Positions 33,851-42,189 of a stretch of 57,049 bases of DNA are shown one piece after another. The notes beneath the pieces were generated by a model. It was not told where the DNA came from and did no database searches. It was given only the letters and a program-made list of their open reading frames with translations. The translations under genes and the position numbers were made by a program. This DNA is from Litorimonas sp. (GTDB taxonomy: Bacteria; Pseudomonadota; Alphaproteobacteria; Caulobacterales; Maricaulaceae): the NCBI GenBank assembly GCA_029936425.1, contig JAPYSU010000018.1:1-57049 (forward strand), read 5' to 3'. Each line of letters begins with the position of its first letter. The first letter of the stretch is position 1.

Positions 33851-34876
33851 TTGGATACGCATAAAGATATTTTCAGGCTGGCACAGAAAGCGGATATTGA
33901 CGCTATTCTGGAGTTTACCTCAACGGCCCGCGAGGGGCTGACCAATGTGCCCAACACCAGAGAGCGCGTCACGGCACAGGTGGAGGAATCGCTTGAGACT
34001 TTGAAGGAGAAAAAAGGCGCCAACCGTCTTTTATTTATTGTTGAGCGCGACAACGTCGTTTTAGGCATTTCCGCGATCATCATGAAGCTCGGCGGCGAAG
34101 TGCCCTTTTACAATTTCAAACGCTCCCGTCACTCCGGACGGGCGACCAATCCGAAACTCGCCATTGATTATGACACGCTGCAAATCACGACGGATTTTTA
34201 TGCCTATTCCGAAGTCGCGTCTCTTTTCATGGCAAAAGCGGGCCGTGGTACCGGGCTTGCCCGGCTGCTGTCTGCCGGACGGTTTGGGTATATCCAAAAC
34301 AACCGGGACAGTTTTCAGGACGGGCTCATGGCGGAAATTCTCGGCTGGACGGATGAACAGGGGGTTTCGCCGTTCTGGAAGCATTTGGCCTCCCGCTTCA
34401 TTCAGATGGATTTTGACAATGCGGATAAGCTCTCGACCGTGGATAAGCGTTTCATCGTTGATCTGCTTCCGGCCCTTCCGATTATGCTCAACCTCCTGCC
34501 GCCTATCGTCTCGGACTGCACCGGACGGCCGCATGACAATTCCCGCCCGGCCATGAATATGCTCAAAAGTATTGGCTTTGAAGAAACCGATATGTGCGAT
34601 GTCTTTGACGGCGGCCCGGCCGTGCGGTGCCAAACCGACAAGACCTGGATCGCAAGAACGACAACAGAAATTGAGAGCTACGGCGATGTCGACGGTCATG
34701 AAAGATGCCTTTATTCCTGCGGAACTGGAATGAATTTCCGCGCTACGGTGGGACCGGCCAATCTTGTCAAAAAAATTGGCGATGAACACACGGCCGATAA
34801 AATCCGTAATGGCACAGATCCGGTTTTTATCGCGCAAATGAAAGAACCCCAGATCGTTAGAAACGAGACAATATGA
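33851..34876 (+). CDS. astA: Arginine N-succinyltransferase
   Basis: AstA transfers a succinyl group from succinyl-CoA to arginine, the first step of the AST arginine-degradation route. The 341-residue protein matches the family: FRLAQKADIDAILEF at the start, GAGR-like MAKAGRGTGLARLLSAGR and the region around YNFKRSRHSGRATNPKL. It starts with TTG; no in-frame ATG lies near, and AAAGGA is ten bases upstream. The gene overlaps astB by 4 bp (ATGA), so the operon is translationally coupled. Confidence 0.93.
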   Translation: MDTHKDIFRLAQKADIDAILEFTSTAREGLTNVPNTRERVTAQVEESLETLKEKKGANRLLFIVERDNVVLGISAIIMKLGGEVPFYNFKRSRHSGRATNPKLAIDYDTLQITTDFYAYSEVASLFMAKAGRGTGLARLLSAGRFGYIQNNRDSFQDGLMAEILGWTDEQGVSPFWKHLASRFIQMDFDNADKLSTVDKRFIVDLLPALPIMLNLLPPIVSDCTGRPHDNSRPAMNMLKSIGFEETDMCDVFDGGPAVRCQTDKTWIARTTTEIESYGDVDGHERCLYSCGTGMNFRATVGPANLVKKIGDEHTADKIRNGTDPVFIAQMKEPQIVRNETI

Positions 34877-36204
34877 GTGTGGAATTAAATATCGACGGCC
34901 TTGTCGGGCCAACGCATAATTATGCGGGACTGAGCTTCGGCAATGTGGCCTCTGCCGGGAATAGGGGCAATGTCTCCAACCCCAAAGAAGCGGCTTTGCA
35001 GGGGCTGGAGAAAATGCGGACTCTCGTCAAAATGGGCTTACCACAAGCCGTGATGCCGCCTCATGCCCGGCCTCTAACCCACTACCTCAGAAATATCGGC
35101 TTCACCGGATCCGATAAAGCGGTTCATGAAAGCGCTTGGAAAGCCAACCCCTCTCTTGTCGCCAATCTGATGAGCGCCTCGCCTATGTGGACGGCGAATG
35201 CGGCGACAGTCTCCCCATCGGCGGATGCGGCGGACGGACAGGTTCATCTGACCACAGCCAACCTTGTCGCCATGCCGCACCGTTCTGTCGAAGCGCCGCA
35301 AACGGAACGCCTGTTGAAAGCCATCCTGCCCAAAGCGGCTGTTCATTCTGCCCTGCCCTCCAACACTGTTTTCGGGGATGAAGGCGCGGCCAATCACAAC
35401 CGGATGTGCGCCAGCCACGACCAAAAAGGGCTGGAAATTTTTGTTTATGGACGGGAAGCCTTTCGCGATACACATCAAACGCGCTTTCCCGGCCGCCAGA
35501 CTCTGGAAGCCTCAAAGGCTGTCGCCCGCCTACATAAATTGGATGAGGACAAAACGCTTTATCTTCGTCAGTCCGCCAAAGCGATTGATGCCGGGGCGTT
35601 TCACAATGACGTTGTCTGCGTCACCAATGGCACAGTCATGTTCTATCACAAGGACGCCTTTGACGATGTCGATGCCATGCAAAAGGCTGTTCGCGCCAAG
35701 GCAGCGCCCCTCGGTTTCGAGCCGGAATTCCTTATGGCGGATATGCCGCTCAAAGACGCTATCAGCTCCTACCTCTTTAATTCACAGCTTTTGAGCTTAC
35801 CTAATGGAACCATGGTTCTGATTTTGCCCAAAGATGCGGAAGAAACCCCAACGGCCAAAGCCTTTGTTGATTATTGCCTGTCCGGAAATAATCCGATTTC
35901 CGAAGCGCATTATCTCGACCTTCGCCAGTCCATGCGCAATGGCGGCGGCCCGGCCTGCCTGCGTCTTCGCGTACAATTAACGGACGACGAACTCACGCAA
36001 GTTCATTCGCCGATGCTGATGAACGACACTAAAATTTCGGAACTGGAGGGCTGGGTCAAACGTCATTATCGTGACCGCCTCGTCAGAGACGATCTGGGTG
36101 ATCCCGAGCTGATGACCGAATGCCGCGCCGCTCTGGATGAGCTGACGCAAATGCTGTCTCTCGGCGCGGTTTATGATTTCCAAATGGAAGGAGGCATCGC
36201 ATGA
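34873..36204 (+). CDS. astB: N-succinylarginine dihydrolase
   Basis: AstB hydrolyses N2-succinylarginine to succinylornithine, ammonia and CO2. The 443-residue protein of the amidinotransferase fold carries the family opening DGLVGPTHNYAGLSFGN, the segment FHNDVVCVTNGTV with the catalytic histidine, and the nucleophile cysteine in NGGGPACLRLRVQL near 358. Length matches known AstB. It overlaps the M20 hydrolase gene by 4 bp. Confidence 0.96.
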   Translation: MSVELNIDGLVGPTHNYAGLSFGNVASAGNRGNVSNPKEAALQGLEKMRTLVKMGLPQAVMPPHARPLTHYLRNIGFTGSDKAVHESAWKANPSLVANLMSASPMWTANAATVSPSADAADGQVHLTTANLVAMPHRSVEAPQTERLLKAILPKAAVHSALPSNTVFGDEGAANHNRMCASHDQKGLEIFVYGREAFRDTHQTRFPGRQTLEASKAVARLHKLDEDKTLYLRQSAKAIDAGAFHNDVVCVTNGTVMFYHKDAFDDVDAMQKAVRAKAAPLGFEPEFLMADMPLKDAISSYLFNSQLLSLPNGTMVLILPKDAEETPTAKAFVDYCLSGNNPISEAHYLDLRQSMRNGGGPACLRLRVQLTDDELTQVHSPMLMNDTKISELEGWVKRHYRDRLVRDDLGDPELMTECRAALDELTQMLSLGAVYDFQMEGGIA

Positions 36205-37481
36205 ATGCCGTCACAGATATGATTTCTCTCTCCGCCCTGAGCGAAGAGGATAAAGCCGTTCTTGAAACCGTAAAGTCCCGTCAGGACTTTATGCTGGAGC
36301 GCGTCAAAAGCTGGTCACTTATCAATACGGGTAGTTTGAACGCAGACGGGCTAAATGAATTATATCCCCTCATATTAGAGGCTCTGTCTGAACTCGACGC
36401 CAATGTAGAAGCCCTGACGACTGAACCAATCGAAGAAATAAATAATAAGGGCGAAAAAGAATATTTTCAGACCGGGCCCGTGCTTCGCGCGCAGGCGCGC
36501 CTCGACGCCCCGCTACGGGTTGTCATGACAGGTCATTACGACACGGTTTTTCCGCCCGGCACCTTCACCGAGATCAAGGATTTGGGCGAGGGAAAATTAA
36601 ACGGCCCCGGCCTGGCCGACATGAAAGGCGGACTGACCGTCATGATTGACGCCATGCGCGCCTTTGAAGCCGGCCCATTTAAAGACAAGCTCGGCTATGA
36701 AATAATTCTGACGCCGGATGAAGAAACAGGGAATTTTGCTTCTTCGCCCTTCCTGCACGCCGCGGCCAAAGACGCTCATATCGGGCTGACTTTCGAACCC
36801 GCAATGGATTGCGACAGTCTGGCCGGGGCCCGGAAAGGCTCCGGTATCTGGGATATCGTTTTCCACGGCAAAGCCTCCCACGCTGGGCGCGCGCCGGAAG
36901 CCGGGCGCTCCGCTATCTGGGCCGCCGCTGATCTGTCGCTCCGTATCGAAGCCTTGAACGGGCAGCGCGAAGGCGTGACGTTCAATGTCGGTAAAATTGA
37001 CGGCGGCAATGCGGTCAATATCGTCCCCGACCTCGGCATTCTTCGGCTGGGCGCCCGCGCCCCGACGCCCGATGACGCAGACTGGGCCGACAGCGCGGTC
37101 AAAGCTGCCCTGAAAGATGTGCTAGACAGCCGCGACGGCATAAAAGCCCATACGCATGGCGGGTTCTACCGCCCGCCTAAACCGCGAAACGCGGCGCAGG
37201 ATCAACTCCTCTCCGACGTTCAGGCCACGGGCAAGGCTCTGGGTCTTGAGCTCCAATTCAAGGATACGGGCGGGGTATGTGAAGGCAATAATGTCTTCGC
37301 CGCCGGAACGCCGAATGTCGATACGTTGGGCGTCAGAGGCGGGCGAATTCATTCAGACGAAGAATATTTCGTTGTCGAAAGCCTCTCCGAAAGAGCGGGC
37401 CTCGCTGCGCTCCTGCTCAACCGTATCGCCGACGGGCGTATTAACGCCCCCGAAATCAAAAAATTAATGGGTCAATCATGA
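36201..37481 (+). CDS. M20-family metallohydrolase in the AST operon (possible AstE replacement)
   Basis: The 426-residue protein belongs to the M20 peptidase/deacylase family (carboxypeptidase G2-like). Zinc-site motifs are present: GHYDTVFPPG near 112, the bridging aspartate in PGLADMKGG, TPDEETGN with the catalytic glutamate pair near 175, FEPAMDC, and the last ligand in GGRIHSDEEYF. The embedded dimerisation domain lies between. M20 enzymes cleave amide bonds of acyl amino acids, so this gene may remove succinate from N-succinylglutamate in place of astE, which is not present. Overlaps of 4 bp at both ends tie it tightly to astB and astD. Confidence 0.85.
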   Translation: MNAVTDMISLSALSEEDKAVLETVKSRQDFMLERVKSWSLINTGSLNADGLNELYPLILEALSELDANVEALTTEPIEEINNKGEKEYFQTGPVLRAQARLDAPLRVVMTGHYDTVFPPGTFTEIKDLGEGKLNGPGLADMKGGLTVMIDAMRAFEAGPFKDKLGYEIILTPDEETGNFASSPFLHAAAKDAHIGLTFEPAMDCDSLAGARKGSGIWDIVFHGKASHAGRAPEAGRSAIWAAADLSLRIEALNGQREGVTFNVGKIDGGNAVNIVPDLGILRLGARAPTPDDADWADSAVKAALKDVLDSRDGIKAHTHGGFYRPPKPRNAAQDQLLSDVQATGKALGLELQFKDTGGVCEGNNVFAAGTPNVDTLGVRGGRIHSDEEYFVVESLSERAGLAALLLNRIADGRINAPEIKKLMGQS

Positions 37482-38908
37482 GTAAGACAGAAGATATTTA
37501 TTCCGGCGGAAAATGGTCAGAAGGCCAAGGCGACCCCTTTGAAAGTCTTTGCCCCGCCACCGGTGAAAGCGTTTGGCAAGGCCATGCCGCGAGTGCGGAT
37601 CAGGTTAATGAGGCCGTTGCCAAGGCCCGCGCCGCACAGCCGAAATGGGCCGCCGTACAGCGAGAAGCACGTATTCGCATTTTGGAAAAATATGCGGACG
37701 CGCTTAAATCTAAAGCCGAAGACATCGCTTACGCCATCTCCCGCGATATGGGTAAACCTCTCTGGGAAGCTCGCACAGAAGTCGGCGCTATGGCGGGAAA
37801 AGTCGGCCATTCTATCCGCGCTCAAGCTGAACGCGCCGGTGACAAATCTGACGGGGGACTGAGTCTGACACACCGCCCGCATGGGGTGATGGCGGTCTTT
37901 GGGCCTTTTAACTTCCCCGGTCATTTGCCGAATGGCCATATTATTCCGGCGCTTCTTGCCGGGAACGCCTGTGTCTTCAAGCCGTCCGAGCTTACCCCCT
38001 CTGTCGCTGCGTTGATGGTCGCCGCTTTTGAAGAAGCAGGTCTGCCAAAAGGCTGCTTGAATGTGGTTCAGGGCGGACGCGAGACAGGTCAGGCCCTTCT
38101 CAACGCCGATATCAATGGCCTATTATTTACAGGGTCTGCTACCACCGGAACGGCATTTCACAAACATTTCGCCGGACGACCAAATATTATTCTGGCGCTA
38201 GAGATGGGCGGCAATAATCCCCTGATCGTCTGGGACGGAGACGTTCAGGCCGCGGCCGATATTGCCTTTTTCAGCGCCTATATCACGGCGGGTCAGCGAT
38301 GCACTTGCGCGCGGCGGCTCATCCTCCCGGAAGGAAAGTTCGGGAATCAGGTGATTAGCGCGCTTAAAACGCGTATCGGCCAAACGACTATCGGGAAATG
38401 GGACGAAGAGGTCTTTATGGGACCCGTGGCGTCCAAACGCTCTGCCCAAATGGCCGAAGAGTTTGAGGCCGAATTAATTAAATCGGGCGGAGACCCTATC
38501 GTGCCGGTGAAAACGGATGGCGCTTTTGTTCATCCGGCCCTGATCGATATGTCGGGCGCTTCAAATGTTGCCGATGAAGAGCTGTTTGGTCCGCTCCTGC
38601 AGGTTTACCGCGCAAAGGATTTCGACGCGGCGATCCAGAAAGCCAATGATACAAGATTTGGATTATCCGGCGGATTGGTGAGCGAAAACGCGGACCTTTG
38701 GGAACAGGCCAGCCTTCAGATGAAAGCCGGTATTCTGAATTGGAACAAGCCGACGACCGGCGCGGCGTCGTCCCTGCCGTTCGGCGGTCCGGGTCTGTCA
38801 GGAAATTTCCGTCCCGGCGCCTATTACGCGGCGGATTACTGCGCCTGGCCTCAGGCCGGGCAAGTCGCCAAAACGCCAAGCTCTCCGCCTATGGTCGGAA
38901 TTAAATAA
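37478..38908 (+). CDS. astD: Succinylglutamate-semialdehyde dehydrogenase
   Basis: AstD oxidises N-succinylglutamate semialdehyde to N-succinylglutamate with NAD+. The 476-residue aldehyde dehydrogenase has the catalytic glutamate in LALEMGGNNP near 243 and the nucleophile cysteine in TAGQRCTCARR near 277, the exact AstD-type sequence. The N-terminus and the GPFNFPGHLPNGHIIPALLAGN segment also match the family. It overlaps the hydrolase gene by 4 bp. Confidence 0.95.
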   Translation: MSKTEDIYSGGKWSEGQGDPFESLCPATGESVWQGHAASADQVNEAVAKARAAQPKWAAVQREARIRILEKYADALKSKAEDIAYAISRDMGKPLWEARTEVGAMAGKVGHSIRAQAERAGDKSDGGLSLTHRPHGVMAVFGPFNFPGHLPNGHIIPALLAGNACVFKPSELTPSVAALMVAAFEEAGLPKGCLNVVQGGRETGQALLNADINGLLFTGSATTGTAFHKHFAGRPNIILALEMGGNNPLIVWDGDVQAAADIAFFSAYITAGQRCTCARRLILPEGKFGNQVISALKTRIGQTTIGKWDEEVFMGPVASKRSAQMAEEFEAELIKSGGDPIVPVKTDGAFVHPALIDMSGASNVADEELFGPLLQVYRAKDFDAAIQKANDTRFGLSGGLVSENADLWEQASLQMKAGILNWNKPTTGAASSLPFGGPGLSGNFRPGAYYAADYCAWPQAGQVAKTPSSPPMVGIK

Positions 38909-38923
38909 GGCGAGGGTGATATT

Positions 38924-39379
38924 ATGGAATATTTACACACTATGGTGCGCGTCAAGGATCTGGACGCGAGCCTGAAATTCTACCGCGATGCATTGGGCCT
39001 CGTCGAGACGCGCCGGTTCGACGTCGAAGCCGGAAAATTTACGCTTGTCTATCTGGCGGCGCCGGGAAATGTCGAAGCGGCACATAAAGATAAATCGCCC
39101 GAACTGGAGCTGACCTATAACTGGCCGGGCGAAGACGGTAAGCAAGAAACGTATTCCGGCGGGCGTAATTTTGGTCATCTCGCTTATCGCGTCGATGATA
39201 TCTACGCCGCTTGTGAACGCCTGCAAGAACACGGCGTGACAATTAACCGTCCGCCGCGCGATGGTCATATGGCTTTTGTTCGGTCCCCTGACAACATTTC
39301 AATAGAGCTTTTGCAAAAAGGCGCGAGCCTGAAACCCCAAGAGCCATGGTCGAAAATGGAAAACACTGGAGAGTGGTAG
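38924..39379 (+). CDS. gloA: Lactoylglutathione lyase (glyoxalase I), VOC family
   Basis: The 151-residue protein has two beta-alpha-beta-beta-beta modules of the VOC fold. Opening YLHTMVRVKDLDASLKFYRD gives the first metal-binding histidine, and GHLAYRVDDIY and ISIELLQKG the others. It removes methylglyoxal by turning its glutathione hemithioacetal into S-lactoylglutathione. Being 15 bp after astD, it is probably in the same operon. A terminator-like stem follows. Confidence 0.87.
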   Translation: MEYLHTMVRVKDLDASLKFYRDALGLVETRRFDVEAGKFTLVYLAAPGNVEAAHKDKSPELELTYNWPGEDGKQETYSGGRNFGHLAYRVDDIYAACERLQEHGVTINRPPRDGHMAFVRSPDNISIELLQKGASLKPQEPWSKMENTGEW

Positions 39380-39389
39380 GCCTGGCTTA

Positions 39390-39413
39390 AGAGGCTATTA
39401 AGCCTCTCTTTTA
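39390..39413 (+). terminator. Terminator of the ast operon
   Basis: A perfect 7-bp stem AGAGGCT/AGCCTCT with loop ATTA is followed by CTTTTAA. Confidence 0.78.
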
Positions 39414-39484
39414 AACCGGATTTAATCGCTTTCTGTAAAAAGCCTCCCAACTGACTTTGGATAGAAAGCTTTGGGACGGACGCG

Positions 39485-40693
39485 GTGAATTTCTCTGCAA
39501 GAGACAGACTAAGACTTCTTGGCGGCGCAAGCGCGTTGATGCTGTCTGCCTGTGGAGGAGGCGGGGGCGGCGCCGCGCCTGTTGCCGTGGCCCCTCCACC
39601 GCCTCCTCCTCCTCCACCGCCGCCTCCACCGCCGCCGCCGGCCGGAAGCGGGGAGTTGTCAGAGGGATTTCTTCGAAATAAATTCAGGAATAACTTTGAG
39701 ATCGGGACAGCCCTTTCCAGCCTTCAAATTAATCGGGGGGACATGTCTTCGGATTTAGCCATGTCACAGTTCAACAGCGTGACCCCTGAATATCAGATGA
39801 AGCCGGACATCCTTGCGCCAAGCGAAGGTGTTTATGAGTTTGACGGGGCCGATCGGGTGATTGATTGGGCACTCGAAAACAATATGAGCGTCAGGGGTCA
39901 TGCCCTGCTCTGGCATGAAGCCACGCCGGATTATTTCCTTCAGGGCTCTAGAGACGACATTCGCGCCCGTTTGGAAGACTATATCAATACGGTTGTCACT
40001 CATTTTAAAGACCGCGTAAAAGTCTGGGATGTAACCAATGAAGTTATCTCGACTGATATATATAATGGAAATAATGGCGTCGGGCCTGACAGGCGGACCA
40101 ATTGGTTCAATGCGGTTGGTAACGGGGACTATCTCGACTGGGCCTTTCTCGCCGCCCGCGCCTCAGATCCGTCCGCGCAGCTCTTTCTGAGTGATTATAA
40201 TACCGAAGACTCCATTAAACGGGGATATATGGTCGAGATTCTCCGGCGATTCCGGGATCGCAACATCCCGATTGACGGGGTGGGTCACCAATTCCACCTT
40301 CGGCTGAACACGTCACCCGAAGACGCAATCTCCGCGATTGAAGTAGTTGATAATGAATTTGGCGGATTAATTAATCATATCACAGAGCTGGATGTGAGTT
40401 TTTATCAGGACCCCGGAACCTGCTATGAAACCGGAACGAATTGTCAGCCCGATTTGGGACCGAACCCGCCGGCGGACCTATTGGCAGATCAAGCGCGTTT
40501 GCTCAGAAACATCTTTGACCGCCTGGTCACGAAACCCAGCGTGGAATCCGTAACGTTCTGGGGCGTGCGGGACGGAGATAGTTGGTTGAATAGCAATCCC
40601 GCCGAGAGGTTTAATTACCCGCTTCTTTTTGACAGGGACGGCGAACCAAAACCCGCTTTCCACGCCATCACCGATCCGGCTTACGAAATTTGA
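39485..40693 (+). CDS. GH10 endo-1,4-beta-xylanase lipoprotein
   Basis: The 402-residue enzyme cuts beta-1,4 linkages in xylan. A lipoprotein signal peptide (lipobox LSAC, Cys near 23) is followed by a glycine run and 16 consecutive prolines that act as a stiff spacer, so the enzyme stands away from the membrane. The GH10 barrel has WHEATPDYF, the acid/base glutamate in VWDVTNEVIS near 184, and the nucleophile glutamate in ITELDVSFY near 304. It starts with GTG, and the signal region contains an RDRLR basic cluster. It is convergent with the amidohydrolase and opens the xylan/xylose locus. Confidence 0.93.
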   Translation: MNFSARDRLRLLGGASALMLSACGGGGGGAAPVAVAPPPPPPPPPPPPPPPPAGSGELSEGFLRNKFRNNFEIGTALSSLQINRGDMSSDLAMSQFNSVTPEYQMKPDILAPSEGVYEFDGADRVIDWALENNMSVRGHALLWHEATPDYFLQGSRDDIRARLEDYINTVVTHFKDRVKVWDVTNEVISTDIYNGNNGVGPDRRTNWFNAVGNGDYLDWAFLAARASDPSAQLFLSDYNTEDSIKRGYMVEILRRFRDRNIPIDGVGHQFHLRLNTSPEDAISAIEVVDNEFGGLINHITELDVSFYQDPGTCYETGTNCQPDLGPNPPADLLADQARLLRNIFDRLVTKPSVESVTFWGVRDGDSWLNSNPAERFNYPLLFDRDGEPKPAFHAITDPAYEI

Positions 40694-40704
40694 AGTCTTC
40701 AATT

Positions 40705-40731
40705 AGCGGCGAATATATTTATTCCGCCGCT
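40705..40731. terminator. Bidirectional hairpin between convergent genes
   Basis: AGCGGCG (40705-40711) pairs with CGCCGCT (40725-40731), and the AATA/TATT extension adds paired bases with one bulge. The stem includes the last codons of the leftward gene, and no long T tract is visible, so it is moderately supported. Confidence 0.45.
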
Positions 40732-42038
40732 TTATAGATCACGCCGCCCTTCATAACAAAGTCAACGTCCTCGAGTTCGCTCACATCCGCGATGGGATCG
40801 CCGTCAACGGCAATTATGTCGGCATATTTTCCCGCCTCCAGCGACCCTGACATATCCTCAACGCCGAACAATTTGGCGTTATTAATTGTTGCGGCCTGAA
40901 GCGCCTGCATCGGGGTCAGACCCCATTTCACCATATATTTCATCTGGCGGCCATTATCGCCATGGGGATAGACTCCGGCGTCCGTGCCGAAAGCGATATT
41001 TGCGCCCGCCTCAACGGCGGCTTGAAACCGCTCGCGTTGTTTCTTGCCGACAGTGCGTTCCTTGGCGAGGCTCTCTTCCAATATGCCCGCTTCTTCGCCT
41101 TCGGAGAGAATATAGTCGGAGACATAAATATCCATGGAGAGATAGGTCCCGCGCTTCTTGGCTTCGGCAATACCCTCATCTGAAATAAAGCTCGCATGTT
41201 CAACCGAATCCACTCCGGCGCGGATGGCCGTATTGATGCCGTCTTCCCCATGGGCGTGAACCGCCACTTTAAGGCCAAGCAGATGCGCTTCATCGACGAT
41301 GGCTTTCATTTCCTCAAACGAAAATTGCTGCGCGCCGATTTTCGTGCCTTTGGACAGGACGCCGCCCGTGCCGCAGAACTTTATGACCTTGGCGCCGTAT
41401 TTATTATTCTCGCGCACCTTGGCGCGCACTGCCCAAGGACCATCGGCGACGCCGCCGCTGGTTTTCTGGTCTTCGTATGGCAAAAGATTATTGTCGCAAT
41501 GCCCGCCCGTAATTCCGATCGACCGCCCCGCGGGAATCATGCGCGGGCCGGTGATGACGCCCTCGTCAATCGCGTTCATTAAATCAATATCGGCAAATCC
41601 CGGCGCGCCGACATTTCGAACCGTGGTAAACCCGGCCATGAGAGTTTTTCTTGCATTCACCGTGCCGTAAATCGCGGCGCTGGGTGTCGACTCCGACAGG
41701 CTTTTATACCCATGCAAGTTCGAATTGCCGATAAGGTGGACATGGCTATCCATAAGTCCTGGAAGAACGGTATAGTCGGAGAGATCAATACGATTTACGC
41801 CATCGGGTAACGTCATTCCCTCAATCTCTGATTTGGCTCCAATAGCCGCAATTTTTCCGTTTTCGACCAGAATCATTTGATTTTCCAGCACACGGCCTGA
41901 AACCGTATCCACCAAATTTCCGGCCTCAATTAAGGTCGCTTCCGGTTCAGAAGAGGCTTTGGCGGGTTCATCGGCAAAAGCCAAGGAGCCAATAAGCATG
42001 GCCGCCCCGTAGACCGTCAGAAAATATTTGATGCGCAT
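40719..42038 (-). CDS. Secreted amidohydrolase (imidazolonepropionase/prolidase-like)
   Basis: The 439-residue protein has a signal peptide (ending near LAFADEP) and a metal-dependent amidohydrolase barrel: DSHVHLIGN (first metal histidines), KVIKFCGTGG with a carbamylation-type lysine, VAVHAHGEDGI, VEHASFIS and AFGTDAGVYPHG with the last aspartate. Related enzymes hydrolyse dipeptides such as Xaa-Pro or cyclic amides. The first codon could be a GTG at 42044, but the ATG at 42038 has AAGGA at proper spacing. Its periplasmic location and place next to xylose genes suggest work on a plant- or algal-derived substrate, which is an inference. Confidence 0.85.
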   Translation of the reverse strand: MRIKYFLTVYGAAMLIGSLAFADEPAKASSEPEATLIEAGNLVDTVSGRVLENQMILVENGKIAAIGAKSEIEGMTLPDGVNRIDLSDYTVLPGLMDSHVHLIGNSNLHGYKSLSESTPSAAIYGTVNARKTLMAGFTTVRNVGAPGFADIDLMNAIDEGVITGPRMIPAGRSIGITGGHCDNNLLPYEDQKTSGGVADGPWAVRAKVRENNKYGAKVIKFCGTGGVLSKGTKIGAQQFSFEEMKAIVDEAHLLGLKVAVHAHGEDGINTAIRAGVDSVEHASFISDEGIAEAKKRGTYLSMDIYVSDYILSEGEEAGILEESLAKERTVGKKQRERFQAAVEAGANIAFGTDAGVYPHGDNGRQMKYMVKWGLTPMQALQAATINNAKLFGVEDMSGSLEAGKYADIIAVDGDPIADVSELEDVDFVMKGGVIYKAAE

Positions 42039-42154
42039 GGTCACGTCCTTCTATTTTCTGCCTTGATAGGGCGGACATAGAGCAGACGCAAAGAAAAGCC
42101 CCTCTCAAGGGAAATAATTTTGAATACGTCTAATCATCAGAGCAAAAGCGGGAG

Positions 42155-42185
42155 TTCCTGCGCAGGGGTGGGACCAGCGCAGGAA
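42155..42185 (-). terminator. Stem-loop at the end of the xylA operon
   Basis: A perfect 9-bp stem TTCCTGCGC/GCGCAGGAA surrounds a 13-base loop, downstream of the xylA stop. The T tract is short, so it may act as an mRNA-end stabiliser. Confidence 0.5.
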
Positions 42186-42189
42186 AAAG

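Noticed and set aside
34061..34912. Leftward open frame of 283 codons opposite astA
   Set aside because: It lies wholly within astA and the astB start on the other strand, and has no domain.
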